Of a DNA stretch of 29,576 bases, positions 1 through 7,611 are shown piece after piece. Location: positions 1 through 29,576 of the forward strand of contig CAZGJW010000024.1 of the NCBI GenBank assembly GCA_964525675.1. Direction: 5' to 3'. The notes beneath the pieces are model-generated. The model was given only the letters and a program-made list of their open reading frames with translations, ran no database searches and was not told where the DNA came from. Source of the stretch: CAYSRJ01 sp964525675 (GTDB lineage: Bacteria; Spirochaetota; B62-G9; DRHN01). The translations under genes and the position numbers were made by a program. Position 1 is the stretch's first letter, and every line of letters begins with the position of its first letter.

Positions 1-2
1 AT

Positions 3-107
3 CTTGCAGATGTTCCTGAGTCGCTCAAAGGAGCTGCGATTACCCTGATCATAGCCGGAATTCTTGCGCTCGCCTTCATGGGATTTGCAGGATTGATAGC
101 GGTATAG
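3..107 (+). CDS. rnfA: Electron transport complex subunit RnfA, C-terminal end (partial)
   Basis: Only the last 34 codons lie in the window; the gene begins upstream of base 1. The reading frame gives a hydrophobic tail (ITLIIAGILALAFMGFAGLI) preceded by DVPESLKGAA and closed by TAG at 105-107. RnfA is an integral membrane subunit of the Rnf ferredoxin:NAD+ oxidoreductase, which couples electron transfer to Na+ or H+ translocation. The DVPE...LKG...I..GI.ALAF.GF.G pattern is typical of the RnfA/RnfE/NqrD/NqrE family C-terminus. RnfA is favoured over RnfE because rnfB follows 38 bases later, as in the common C-D-G-E-A-B gene order. This is a family and context call on a fragment. Confidence 0.82.
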   Translation, partial: LADVPESLKGAAITLIIAGILALAFMGFAGLIAV

Positions 108-145
108 AGTCTAAAAACGAGGATACTTCTTATTGAGGAGTGAGT

Positions 146-1039
146 ATGGGAATCACCGTTCTTTTCATATCGATTGCCAGTATGGGTGGGCTCGGTATTG
201 TGCTGGCAATGATTCTGGTAATTGCCGATAAAAAACTTGCGGTAAAGGAAGACCCCCGTGTCATACAGGTGCTTGAATCTCTGCCGGGCGCAAATTGCGG
301 CGCCTGCGGGTTTGCAGGGTGTGCAGCATACGCCAATGCCGTTGTAGAGGGCAAGGTTGCGCTCACCAACTGCAAGCCGGGCGGACAGGCAGTTGCAGAG
401 AAGCTTTCACGGATACTGGGAATCGAGCCTTCGGAAGCAGAAGGACCGAAGAAGGCGCGGGTGTTCTGCAGCGGCGGCCTCAAGGAAGCGGTGCAGGATA
501 AAGTGTACAACGGAGTCATGACCTGTGAAGCGGCAAATATAGTCGGCGGTGAAAAGGCCTGCCTGTACTCCTGTCTCGGGTATGCTGATTGCGTACGGGC
601 GTGCCCTTTCGATGCCATGTATATGAATGATAACGGTCTTCCTGTTGTCGACCTTGCAAAATGTACGGGATGCGGAGAATGCGTCAGGGCGTGTCCGAGA
701 GGTATTATGGCCCTGACCGATATCGACGAAGCAGTTCATGTGTATTGCAGTTCGAAGGATAAAGGGCCGGTTGTTCGAAAAATTTGCTCAGCAGGATGCA
801 TTGCATGCAAGCTCTGTGAAAAAGACGATGACACAGGTGCGGTGAAGATTAAGGATAATCTTGCAACAATCGATTACAGTATCAGCAAAGCGCCGGTTAA
901 GGCAATACTCAGATGTCCCACGAAAGTAATCAGGATAGCGGAGCCTGTGCCGGGTTATGAGGATGCGGTGCGAAATGCTTTGAAGGCAGAAGAAAGTCTT
1001 AAAAAAGAACAGGAAAAAGCAGCCGAAAAGAAGGCATAG
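146..1039 (+). CDS. rnfB: Electron transport complex subunit RnfB (Fe-S protein)
   Basis: RnfB is the Fe-S subunit thought to take electrons from reduced ferredoxin into the Rnf complex at the inner face of the membrane. The protein (297 aa) starts with one membrane anchor (about residues 3-28). A 4Fe-4S domain follows with NCGACGFAGC (Cys 51, 54, 59) and Cys 76. Two ferredoxin-type motifs come next (CLGYADCVRACP and CTGCGECVRACP, about 139-185), then a further cysteine cluster CSAGCIACKLC near 214-224. The C-terminal tail is rich in Lys, Glu and Ala, as in many RnfB proteins. The ATG at 146 is chosen because GAGGAG (135-140) is well spaced from it; a GTG at 140 is in frame but overlaps that site. 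It sits in the rnf operon, directly upstream of an rseC-like gene. Confidence 0.95.
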   Translation: MGITVLFISIASMGGLGIVLAMILVIADKKLAVKEDPRVIQVLESLPGANCGACGFAGCAAYANAVVEGKVALTNCKPGGQAVAEKLSRILGIEPSEAEGPKKARVFCSGGLKEAVQDKVYNGVMTCEAANIVGGEKACLYSCLGYADCVRACPFDAMYMNDNGLPVVDLAKCTGCGECVRACPRGIMALTDIDEAVHVYCSSKDKGPVVRKICSAGCIACKLCEKDDDTGAVKIKDNLATIDYSISKAPVKAILRCPTKVIRIAEPVPGYEDAVRNALKAEESLKKEQEKAAEKKA

Positions 1040-1056
1040 GCGGTTTGAGGGAACGG

Positions 1057-1488
1057 ATGTTTATTGAGGGTGTTCAGGGTGAGGAAGGGGAGGTTGTCGA
1101 AGTAAAGGGAAACAAAGCGACGGTAAAAATTGCTGCAAGCAAATCGTGCGAAAAATGTGGGCTCTGCACAAAAATATCCTCAACTGAAATGATAGTAGAA
1201 GTATTTGTTGATAAACCGGTCAGTATGGGTGATCACGTAACCCTTTCTATCAGGCCCGGCATAATTGTTTCCTCTGCAGCTATTCTCTACATTTTCCCCC
1301 TCCTCAGCCTCGTTTTCGGGTATTTTGCAGGCAGATTTATTTTCAAATCCATTGTGATAAAAGGAATGGAAGAGCTTCTGCCTGCCCTCACATCACTGGT
1401 TTTTTTGTTTCTTGCCTTTATCCCGATACGTTTCTATGATAAAAAAAGGCAGCTTGATAAACGGTATCAAGTGTTCATTAAAACCTGA
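1057..1488 (+). CDS. rseC: RseC/MucC-like membrane protein
   Basis: This 143-aa protein matches the RseC/MucC layout. A short N-terminal beta-rich part contains a cysteine cluster (KSCEKCGLC, Cys about 31, 34, 37). Two transmembrane segments follow (about 68-92 and 105-126), then a short basic tail. Family knowledge: RseC is part of the SoxR-reducing system in enterobacteria and is often encoded next to rnf genes, where it is thought to help assemble or redox-tune the complex. It starts 17 bases after rnfB. ATG 1057 with GAGGGA just upstream is preferred; an in-frame TTG at 1045 would add four residues. No SoxR or sigma-E gene is visible here, so a link to Rnf is more likely than one to SoxR. 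The substrate of the Cys cluster is unknown. Confidence 0.82.
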   Translation: MFIEGVQGEEGEVVEVKGNKATVKIAASKSCEKCGLCTKISSTEMIVEVFVDKPVSMGDHVTLSIRPGIIVSSAAILYIFPLLSLVFGYFAGRFIFKSIVIKGMEELLPALTSLVFLFLAFIPIRFYDKKRQLDKRYQVFIKT

Positions 1489-1552
1489 ATGTATTTTGTT
1501 ATAAGAACAAATTATTTTCGGCAGCAGCTCGTGTACATGGACAGTAATTGCA

Positions 1553-2323
1553 ATGAACAAAGTTATAAAAACAGTACTGATCATTATCACCGTTATTGTT
1601 TCCGTCTGTCTTCTTTGCATCTTTCTTCTGTATAACTTCCCCTACAGTGCGCTTATCAATAGAATCAATACTGAGCTCCAGAAGGGCTACGGTGTATCAC
1701 TAAGTGCAGGAGATGTGCGATACGGATACCCGTTCCGGATTATTTTACGTGGTGTTGAGATTACCCGGAGGAAAGAAAATTTCACACTAGCGGCTGACGT
1801 TATAACGATTCGCATGCGGTTGCTGAACTTCAAAAAATACAAGGTGGTCGAGATAAACGGAACTGGTATCAGGGTAAGTAATAGTTTTATTAACGCATCT
1901 GGCGGGTTCATGCAAATAACCTCAAACATCAATGTGATCGGAATGCTTCGGTCGGATGCCGTAAATCAGATACGATCTGTGCTTCTGCAGGCAGGAGGTA
2001 TGGATGTCGAGCGGATTTCCTTTTCGGGATTCGAATTTTCTTCCCTGAAGCTGCAGCAGGTGGTAATCGATTTAACCGCTGATGAGAAGGGGTTTTCAAT
2101 TCAGAGAGGCGTGCTGAAGGCGGATGTCGTGCAATCCGAATTGACGGGTACGCTCGACGACAAGGGTCTGGACGTGATTGTTTCAGTTTCATTGACTCAG
2201 GATTTTTTTGACAGGTTCAGGGATTTGAAAGGCCTTGTCGATTCGTTTTTTAAAAACGGGAAACTGCGTATACATATTCGGGGCGACTGGCAATCTCCCC
2301 AGGTTGAATTCATAAAGAAATAG
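1553..2323 (+). CDS. GspN-like / AsmA-like single-pass membrane protein
   Basis: This 256-aa protein has one N-terminal transmembrane helix (about residues 5-28). A long beta-rich extracytoplasmic part follows, with repeated amphipathic strands and a final motif IRGDWQSPQVEF. The ending G.w..P.v.f, together with the early ...GYGVSLSAGDVRYGYPF... and LRGVEI segments, resembles type II secretion protein N (GspN) and the related AsmA/lipid-transfer fold. No other type II secretion gene is nearby, so involvement in secretion is not supported by context. A role in envelope biogenesis or lipid transfer is equally possible. It lies 64 bases after the rseC-like gene and probably belongs to the same transcript. 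ATG 1553 is the natural start, but no strong Shine-Dalgarno sequence is visible. Confidence 0.55.
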   Translation: MNKVIKTVLIIITVIVSVCLLCIFLLYNFPYSALINRINTELQKGYGVSLSAGDVRYGYPFRIILRGVEITRRKENFTLAADVITIRMRLLNFKKYKVVEINGTGIRVSNSFINASGGFMQITSNINVIGMLRSDAVNQIRSVLLQAGGMDVERISFSGFEFSSLKLQQVVIDLTADEKGFSIQRGVLKADVVQSELTGTLDDKGLDVIVSVSLTQDFFDRFRDLKGLVDSFFKNGKLRIHIRGDWQSPQVEFIKK

Positions 2324-2421
2324 TGTTATAGTTTTCGGTTCTTTCGCATCCGAATAATGCCTTCAGTGCCTGTGGTGCGCCGGTGAGCCAGGGCGAAGAC
2401 CAAGCATAAGGAAGTACCGAT

Positions 2422-3693
2422 TTGTACGAGAGTAAAATCCTTCTTGCCGACGACAATCCGGACATGATTTATATCATTAGAAAAGTCTTTAAAGGTGAAG
2501 GGTATACCTTTATCGAAGCCCGCGACGGGGACGAGGCGCTTGAGAAAATCAGGGGTGAGATGCCCGATCTTGTTCTGCTCGACCTGAAGATGCCGAAAAG
2601 AAATGGGTTGGATGTGTTAAAGGAGATATCCACAAACGAAGCCTTTAGGGACATACCGGTCATTGTGCTCACGGTTGTTGATGACGTGAATGACAGGATT
2701 GCAGCATTGAAAAACGGTGCAAGTGATTTTCTTTTAAAACCTACGGCCGCTGAAGAGCTGAAGCTTCGCGTGAGCACGCAGCTGAGACTGCGGCATGCCA
2801 CGAGTGCTCTGAAGGACTATTCACACAGACTGGAAAAAATTGTCGAACGGAATACTGAGGATATCAGAAGATATGCAGACCACCTTGAGGAGATGGTCGA
2901 GGAAAAAGTGGGTGTTATTAAAAAACAGCACGTAGAGCTTTTATCCAACCTGCGGTCGGCCAGAAAGATTCAGAGGGGACTTTTTCCCATAAGGATGCCC
3001 GATGTTCGGGGAGTTGATTTCTCTGTTCGGTACATTCCCTGCGAATCGGTGGGAGGAGATTTTTACGATGTTTTCAGGATAGACGAGCATACGATCGGTT
3101 TTATTATTGCGGATGTCTCCGGCCACGGGGTGCCTTCCGCCATGATCACAGTTTTTCTGAAACAGGAGGTTTCGCATTATGCAAAGTTTCTCAAAGGTTC
3201 GGGCGAACACGCCGTTGTCCAGCCAAAGGATGTGCTTGCACGTGTCAATACGGAATTCTTCCGTATGGGGATCGGAGAAGGTGAATACTTCATTACCATG
3301 GTATACGGGATCTATTCAATGAAAGACAGATGCCTGTCATGTTCGCTTGCAGGGCATCATGCTTTCCCGTTAATAAAAAATGCGGACGGATCTGTCAAGT
3401 CAATCGAAATGACCGGGTTCCCGGTAGGCTGGTTTGAGCATGCTGCCGGATATGAACAGCAAGATGTTTCACTAAAAGCGGGAGACAGCGTCATCCTCTA
3501 TACCGATGGACTGCTCGACATTCTGCAGGAAATAGAGATATTGGATCATGCCGGGAGCCTGGTGGACCTCGGCAAAGATTTTTTCAAATCCGATAGCTAT
3601 ATGGATGAATTTGACAGCGCAGTACAGCGATACAGAAAAAAAAATGAGAAATTACGCGATGATGCGACCCTTTTTGTTTTACATATACAATAG
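2422..3693 (+). CDS. Response regulator with PP2C/SpoIIE (RsbU-type) phosphatase output
   Basis: Residues 1-120 form a receiver domain. The acidic pair is D10/D11, the phospho-acceptor D54 lies in LVLLDLKMP, T84 is present and K106 lies in LLKPT. About 120-175 is a charged coiled coil. From about 185 to the end is a PPM/PP2C phosphatase domain of the SpoIIE/RsbU type, with GGDFYDVF (211-218), DVSGHG (231-236), YTDGLLD and a late RDDATLFVL. The metal-binding aspartates all look present. Such proteins usually dephosphorylate an anti-sigma-factor antagonist in a partner-switching cascade once the receiver is phosphorylated. No cognate kinase, STAS or anti-sigma gene lies nearby. The start is a TTG (2422) with AAGGAAG at 2408-2414; the DDN motif lies close behind it, as expected for a receiver. 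Confidence 0.9.
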   Translation: MYESKILLADDNPDMIYIIRKVFKGEGYTFIEARDGDEALEKIRGEMPDLVLLDLKMPKRNGLDVLKEISTNEAFRDIPVIVLTVVDDVNDRIAALKNGASDFLLKPTAAEELKLRVSTQLRLRHATSALKDYSHRLEKIVERNTEDIRRYADHLEEMVEEKVGVIKKQHVELLSNLRSARKIQRGLFPIRMPDVRGVDFSVRYIPCESVGGDFYDVFRIDEHTIGFIIADVSGHGVPSAMITVFLKQEVSHYAKFLKGSGEHAVVQPKDVLARVNTEFFRMGIGEGEYFITMVYGIYSMKDRCLSCSLAGHHAFPLIKNADGSVKSIEMTGFPVGWFEHAAGYEQQDVSLKAGDSVILYTDGLLDILQEIEILDHAGSLVDLGKDFFKSDSYMDEFDSAVQRYRKKNEKLRDDATLFVLHIQ

Positions 3694-3827
3694 ATAAGCG
3701 AAGAATCTTCAGACTCGAATATTTGTGAAAACATTTGTATATTTATGCCATCGGCAAGCGGTACTATCCGGATGCAATGTGTCTGATAGCAATGCTGATT
3801 TAATCAAGTTTATGAAAGTGTCGAATT

Positions 3828-4955
3828 GTGAAAAGAGAATTGATTGCAAAAGCGAAACGCATTGTTATTAAGATCGGAACCAAGGTTTTGACCAGGGACG
3901 ACAATTCTCTCGATTTTTCAACCCTGAAATCGGTTGTCGGTCAGATATCGGCTGTGCTGGACGGGCGGAGAGAGTGCATTATTGTGAGCTCCGGCGCGAT
4001 TGCGCTCGGTTTGAGCGGGATGGGTTTGAAAGACCGTCCGAAAGCTCTTAATCTCCTTCAGGCTGCGGCGGCGATGGGGCAGAGCCGGCTTATGTACGCG
4101 TATGAATCGGAGTTTGCACATAGTGGCAGAACGACAGCGCAGATACTGCTTACAATAGAGGATATACAGAACAGACGGCGGTATCTCAATATTCGGAACA
4201 CTATTTTCACCCTGTGGTCGACCGGCGCGGTTCCGATTGTCAACGAAAACGATTCGGTTTCGTTTTCAGAAATACGGTTTGGCGACAACGATATCATCGC
4301 CGCCCATCTTTCGAATATGATCGATGCCGACCTTCTACTCATACTGACGGACATAGACGGTGTGTACGATAAAAATCCTAAGGAGTTTCCTGTAGCAGCA
4401 GAAGTCATCAGCGAGATTACCGAGATAACAGATGAGATACTGCACGGGAAGTCGGGCAAAGGCTCTGTTTTTTCGTCCGGGGGGATAGAATCAAAATTGA
4501 AAGCTGCGGATATTGCATCGAAAAGCGGGGTCGGTGTGATTGTTGCAAATGGCACAACGGTTGATCTGAAGCGCCTCTTCAGAGGCGAGGAAATAGGAAC
4601 ATACTTTATCCCTGCAGAAAAGAAGATCAGGGGCAGAAAAAAATGGATTGCATTCAATCCGAGGATTGAAGGCGCGGTGATTATAGATCGTGGCGGCGAG
4701 CGTGCAATCGTAGAGAAAAAGAAATCACTCCTTCCTGCCGGGGTAAAAGAGGTTGTGGGCAACTTCAAAATCGGCAGCAACCTGTCGATTATGAATGAAG
4801 ACCGCGTTGAAATAGCCAGGGGGTTGACCAATTTTTCGAGTGATGAGCTGAAGCGTATCATGGGACTCAATACAAAGAGAATATCTGAGGTTCTCGGTGT
4901 TGATTCCTACTTCGATGAGGTGATTCATCGGGACAATATGGTTATTGTCCGCTGA
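3828..4955 (+). CDS. proB: Glutamate 5-kinase
   Basis: ProB phosphorylates L-glutamate to gamma-glutamyl phosphate, the first step of proline synthesis. The amino-acid kinase domain fills about residues 1-255, with the KIGTKVLT start, VSSGAIALG, VPIVNENDSV, FGDNDIIAAHL and LLILTDIDGVYD motifs. A C-terminal PUA domain (about 280-365) is present, giving the usual two-domain length (375 aa). The start is GTG 3828, the first codon that gives the conserved basic N-terminus; no clear Shine-Dalgarno is seen. An ATG at 3812 is out of frame. proA follows 118 bases downstream, so this is the proBA pair. Proline may serve as an osmolyte as well as an amino acid, but that is inference. Confidence 0.95.
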   Translation: MKRELIAKAKRIVIKIGTKVLTRDDNSLDFSTLKSVVGQISAVLDGRRECIIVSSGAIALGLSGMGLKDRPKALNLLQAAAAMGQSRLMYAYESEFAHSGRTTAQILLTIEDIQNRRRYLNIRNTIFTLWSTGAVPIVNENDSVSFSEIRFGDNDIIAAHLSNMIDADLLLILTDIDGVYDKNPKEFPVAAEVISEITEITDEILHGKSGKGSVFSSGGIESKLKAADIASKSGVGVIVANGTTVDLKRLFRGEEIGTYFIPAEKKIRGRKKWIAFNPRIEGAVIIDRGGERAIVEKKKSLLPAGVKEVVGNFKIGSNLSIMNEDRVEIARGLTNFSSDELKRIMGLNTKRISEVLGVDSYFDEVIHRDNMVIVR

Positions 4956-5026
4956 GTGTATCGATTCGGCGTGTTTCGGGAATAAAGTTTTTTACAAAGC
5001 AGAGTATAGTAATTCAGTGGTTTGCA

Positions 5027-5049
5027 AAGTAACTTGCTCGAAGTTACTT
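5027..5049. repeat. GTAACTT palindrome in the proB-proA gap
   Basis: AAGTAACTT (5027-5035), spacer GCTCG, then AAGTTACTT (5041-5049): two perfect 9-base arms in inverted orientation, followed by AAAAG. The same arms recur twice at 29385-29408 and 29446-29469. It sits 24 bases upstream of the proA start codon and after the proB stop. It could be a transcription-factor operator, an intercistronic RNA hairpin that stabilises or attenuates the message, or a small dispersed repeat. There is no T tract, so it is not a classic terminator. Confidence 0.75.
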
Positions 5050-5073
5050 AAAAGCACAATGAAGGGGAAACAG

Positions 5074-6321
5074 ATGGAATTATCTATGTATATACAGGAG
5101 ATGGCAAAAAAGGCAAAAGAGGCAGCGTGCCGTCTCCGGCTGATTCACGCCGCTCTGAAAAACAGTGTGCTGAATCGTATTGCGGCCCTCATAGACACCG
5201 AGCGGGATGCAATCATAAAATCGAATAAAGTTGATTACGACAGAGGCGAGAAGGCAGGCATGTCCCGTGCGTTTCTCGACCGCCTGCTCCTCACCGATAA
5301 GCGGATTGAAGAAATGGTACAATCGGTAAAAGAGATCGCTGCAATGGAGGACCCGGTCGGCGGTATTGAAGGGGTTCGGCGTCCGCAGGGTTTCGTGCTC
5401 GAGAAGGTGAGGGTTCCTATCGGTGTGGTGGCGATGATTTATGAATCCAGACCCAATGTAACGGTCGATGCTGCCGCCCTCTGTCTCAAATCGGGCAATG
5501 CGGTCATCCTCAGGGGAGGAAGTGACGCGCTGGAAAGCAACAGGGTGCTTACATCAATCGTTCAAACCGCTTTGAAGGCGGAGGGTGTTCCGGAAACCGC
5601 GGTGCAGCTGATCGAGAGAGTTGAGCACGAAGGTGTGAACCTGCTGGTAAAACAGAGCGGGTATGTTGATCTCGTTATTCCCAGAGGAGGAGAAAAGCTC
5701 ATCAAAACGGTTGTGCAGGAGGCAACAGTGCCTGTAATAAAACACTACAAGGGGGTATGCCACCTGTACATAGACCGGGATGCAGACATGCAAATGGCTG
5801 TAGATGTGGTACAGAATGCAAAGGTACAGCGCCCGGGAACATGCAACGCCCTTGAAACGCTTCTTGTGCATCGCGATATTGCTGAGGAATTTCTCCCGGA
5901 GGTCAGAAAGAAACTTGACGGTGTTGAGCTGAGAGGCTGTGCGCAAACAAAAAAGCTGCTTCCTGGTATAGGTGAAGCGGTTGAGGACGATTATTATGCG
6001 GAGTATCTTGATATGATACTTGCAGTTAAGATAGTAAATACAGTTGAAGAGGCGGTTGATCATATTGAACGATACGGAAGCAGTCACACAGACGGCATTG
6101 TTTCACAGAATGTAAACACAGTCGAACGATTTGTACAGGGTGTCGATTCTGCGGTTGTGACGGTAAACGCTTCCACCCGGCTCAGTGACGGAGGTGTTTT
6201 CGGACTGGGAGCTGAAATTGGAATCAGCACCGACAAGCTTCACGCCCGCGGTCCGATGGGTATTAGAGAGCTGACCACGTACAGGTGGGTCGTACGCGGA
6301 AACGGCCACATACGCACATGA
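5074..6321 (+). CDS. proA: Gamma-glutamyl phosphate reductase (glutamate-5-semialdehyde dehydrogenase)
   Basis: ProA reduces gamma-glutamyl phosphate with NADPH to glutamate-5-semialdehyde, the second step of proline synthesis. The 415-aa product has the aldehyde-dehydrogenase-like fold. It shows PIGVVAMIYESRPNVTVDA, the catalytic-Cys region QRPGTCNALETLLVH, and the C-terminal STRLSDGGVFGLGAEIGIST and HARGPMGIRELTTYRW signatures. ATG 5074 is chosen because GAAGGGGA lies about 5 bases upstream and the family N-terminus (MELSMYIQEMAKKAKEA) starts there. An in-frame ATG at 5059 would add five residues. A longer open frame reaching back into proB crosses the palindrome at 5027-5049 and is not believable as protein. 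Confidence 0.95.
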   Translation: MELSMYIQEMAKKAKEAACRLRLIHAALKNSVLNRIAALIDTERDAIIKSNKVDYDRGEKAGMSRAFLDRLLLTDKRIEEMVQSVKEIAAMEDPVGGIEGVRRPQGFVLEKVRVPIGVVAMIYESRPNVTVDAAALCLKSGNAVILRGGSDALESNRVLTSIVQTALKAEGVPETAVQLIERVEHEGVNLLVKQSGYVDLVIPRGGEKLIKTVVQEATVPVIKHYKGVCHLYIDRDADMQMAVDVVQNAKVQRPGTCNALETLLVHRDIAEEFLPEVRKKLDGVELRGCAQTKKLLPGIGEAVEDDYYAEYLDMILAVKIVNTVEEAVDHIERYGSSHTDGIVSQNVNTVERFVQGVDSAVVTVNASTRLSDGGVFGLGAEIGISTDKLHARGPMGIRELTTYRWVVRGNGHIRT

Positions 6322-6365
6322 TAAGGTTAAAGTAATTCCTGTTTTCTGTCGTTCTTTTTTGTAGA

Positions 6366-6686
6366 ATGAAAAGACCGATGGGTACACAACTGCATATTGC
6401 GCTTTTTATCGTTGTTGCGTGCGTTATGCTGTGGATAGGCTATATCGTTTTGTATGGAAACGGCGGTGTCTTTGAACGGAGGGAAGCTCGGAGGCAGGTA
6501 AGCGCTCTCGAGGCTGAAATTACTACCCTCCAAAGGGAGCAAGATACAGCTGAGAAAAAGATCGACTTTCTTCATAAAAACACACGGTATATCGAAGGAT
6601 ACGCACGGGAGCTCGGGTATAAGAAAAAAGGTGAAATGATATTTAAATTTATCAAGAAGGAAGAAGCGAATCCTGATGGCGGTTGA
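6366..6686 (+). CDS. FtsB/DivIC-family septum formation protein
   Basis: This 106-aa protein has an N-terminal transmembrane helix (about residues 9-29), a coiled coil (about 38-75) and the C-terminal signature IEGYARELGYKKKGEMIFKF. That last segment matches the E..AR..LG....GE..... ending typical of FtsB/DivIC. These bitopic proteins join FtsL and FtsQ/DivIB in the divisome and help activate septal peptidoglycan synthesis. The gene lies 44 bases after proA, and its end overlaps the following NUDIX gene by 11 bases, which suggests translational coupling. No clear ribosome binding site precedes ATG 6366; an in-frame ATG at 6378 is the alternative start. Choosing between FtsB and DivIC by name is not possible from the sequence alone. 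Confidence 0.85.
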   Translation: MKRPMGTQLHIALFIVVACVMLWIGYIVLYGNGGVFERREARRQVSALEAEITTLQREQDTAEKKIDFLHKNTRYIEGYARELGYKKKGEMIFKFIKKEEANPDGG

Positions 6687-7221
6687 AAGATGGAAACTCC
6701 TAGACGAAAAATACATATTCAACCGAAAGTGGCTGAAGATACAGCAGAGAACCTACTACCTTCCGTCAAGAGAGAGGGAAGCCGATTTCTACCTCTTTGA
6801 ATATTCACCCTGGGTGAGTATCCTTCCGGTAACCCATTCAGGCGAGGTCGTGCTGATACGGCAGTACAGACCGGGTCTTGACCAAATCCTATGGGAAATA
6901 CCTGCCGGCCTTGTTGATGAAGGGGAAAAACCCCTCGATGCCGCAAAACGTGAACTTTTTGAAGAAACCGGATACAGTGCGAACGCATGGGAGCTTCTCG
7001 GCACCTTCTCACCGAATCCGGGTACACATACGAATCTTTCCTACTGTTATATTGCAAAAAACGTCTTTCTCGCCGGCAGTCAGGAGCTTGACGAAACGGA
7101 GGAGATTGATGTTGTTTTGAAACATCCCAATGAAGTGCGAAGTCTGCTCAAAGAAGGAAAATTTACCGCTTCTCTGCACGCAGTCCACCTTCTCCTTTAT
7201 TTTTTCCGCGACATACTGTAG
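6676..7221 (+). CDS. NUDIX hydrolase, ADP-ribose pyrophosphatase-like
   Basis: The 181-aa product carries a full NUDIX box, GLVDEGEKPLDAAKRELFEE followed by TGY (about residues 78-100), which binds the divalent metals and cleaves nucleoside diphosphates linked to another moiety. The flanking layout (RQYRPG before the box, and a loop with SPNPGTHTNLSYCYIA after it) is typical of the ADP-ribose/ADP-sugar pyrophosphatase group (NudF-like). The substrate is inferred from that resemblance only. The gene overlaps the DivIC-like gene by 11 bases and is probably the last of the proBA transcript. A hairpin follows at 7239-7265. Confidence 0.88.
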   Translation: MAVERWKLLDEKYIFNRKWLKIQQRTYYLPSREREADFYLFEYSPWVSILPVTHSGEVVLIRQYRPGLDQILWEIPAGLVDEGEKPLDAAKRELFEETGYSANAWELLGTFSPNPGTHTNLSYCYIAKNVFLAGSQELDETEEIDVVLKHPNEVRSLLKEGKFTASLHAVHLLLYFFRDIL

Positions 7222-7238
7222 AATAAATGGACAGTTCC

Positions 7239-7265
7239 GTTCAGCCTGGCTTCAGCCGGCTGAAC
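7239..7265 (+). terminator. Hairpin after the NUDIX gene, possible weak terminator
   Basis: GTTCAGCC (7239-7246) and GGCTGAAC (7258-7265) form a perfect 8-base stem with an 11-base loop, 18 bases after the NUDIX stop. It is followed by TAAAAATATTT, not by a clean T run, so termination efficiency is doubtful. It separates the proBA transcript from the promoter of the next operon. Confidence 0.4.
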
Positions 7266-7274
7266 TAAAAATAT

Positions 7275-7303
7275 TTGACATCATACTGGAAATTTGGTAG
7301 TAT
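7275..7303 (+). promoter_or_regulatory. Sigma-70-like promoter for the RHH-radical SAM operon
   Basis: TTGACA (7275-7280) is a perfect -35 box. Seventeen bases later comes TAGTAT (7298-7303), matching 4 of 6 bases of the -10 consensus. A GCGAGGAG ribosome binding site (7317-7324) and ATG 7331 follow at normal distances. Confidence 0.6.
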
Positions 7304-7313
7304 TAATCATACT
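7283..7313. promoter_or_regulatory. Candidate operator: three ATACT/AGTAT half-sites over the promoter
   Basis: ATACT (7283-7287), AGTAT (7299-7303) and ATACT (7309-7313) alternate in orientation. The last two form an inverted repeat with spacer TAATC that overlaps the -10 box; the first two form a wider inverted repeat in the promoter spacer. Short half-sites of alternating orientation suit an RHH protein, and the first gene downstream encodes one. Autoregulation is inference. Confidence 0.35.
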
Positions 7314-7330
7314 TATGCGAGGAGTAGTAC

Positions 7331-7585
7331 ATGAACAAGGTAAAGATCAATATCACGATCGATGAAGAGCTCTACGAATGGCTCAACGAAAAACGGGATA
7401 TGGTGCCTTTATCGACGTATATAAACTTTCTGCTTCGGGAACGAAAAGAGGCGGAAGAGCTGATTCAAAATTACAGTCAAGATTCGGGGACCTGGAAAGA
7501 GTACGTGAAGAAGATGCTTGCGAAAGTCAAGGGCGGGGACAGGTTTCTTGAGATACTGTCCCGGGAATATCTCGAAGAACTTTGA
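7331..7585 (+). CDS. Small ribbon-helix-helix protein
   Basis: The 84-aa protein begins with a short beta strand, VKINITIDEELYEWL, then a turn and a helix (PLSTYINFLLRERKE). This is the size and pattern of the Arc/CopG/MetJ ribbon-helix-helix DNA-binding fold (residues about 3-40). A charged helical tail follows (about 41-84), possibly for oligomerisation or for contact with a partner. It has a strong ribosome binding site (GCGAGGAG) and its own promoter. The radical SAM gene begins 26 bases later. The simplest role is autoregulator of this two-gene operon. The RHH fold also occurs in antitoxins, but no toxin-like gene is adjacent. Confidence 0.6.
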   Translation: MNKVKINITIDEELYEWLNEKRDMVPLSTYINFLLRERKEAEELIQNYSQDSGTWKEYVKKMLAKVKGGDRFLEILSREYLEEL

Positions 7586-7611
7586 TACATTAACAGCTGG
7601 GGGTGTGTGTA

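Noticed and set aside
4058..4870. Long open frame on the minus strand within proB (270 codons)
   Set aside because: Shadow of proB: compositionally Ser/Ile/Arg-rich, no ribosome binding site, no recognisable domain.
4945..5073. N-terminal extension of proA overlapping proB
   Set aside because: It crosses the palindrome, has no ribosome binding site and lies before the family N-terminus.
7331..7585. The RHH gene as an antitoxin
   Set aside because: No toxin-like gene is adjacent; the partner is a radical SAM enzyme, so autoregulation is the simpler reading.
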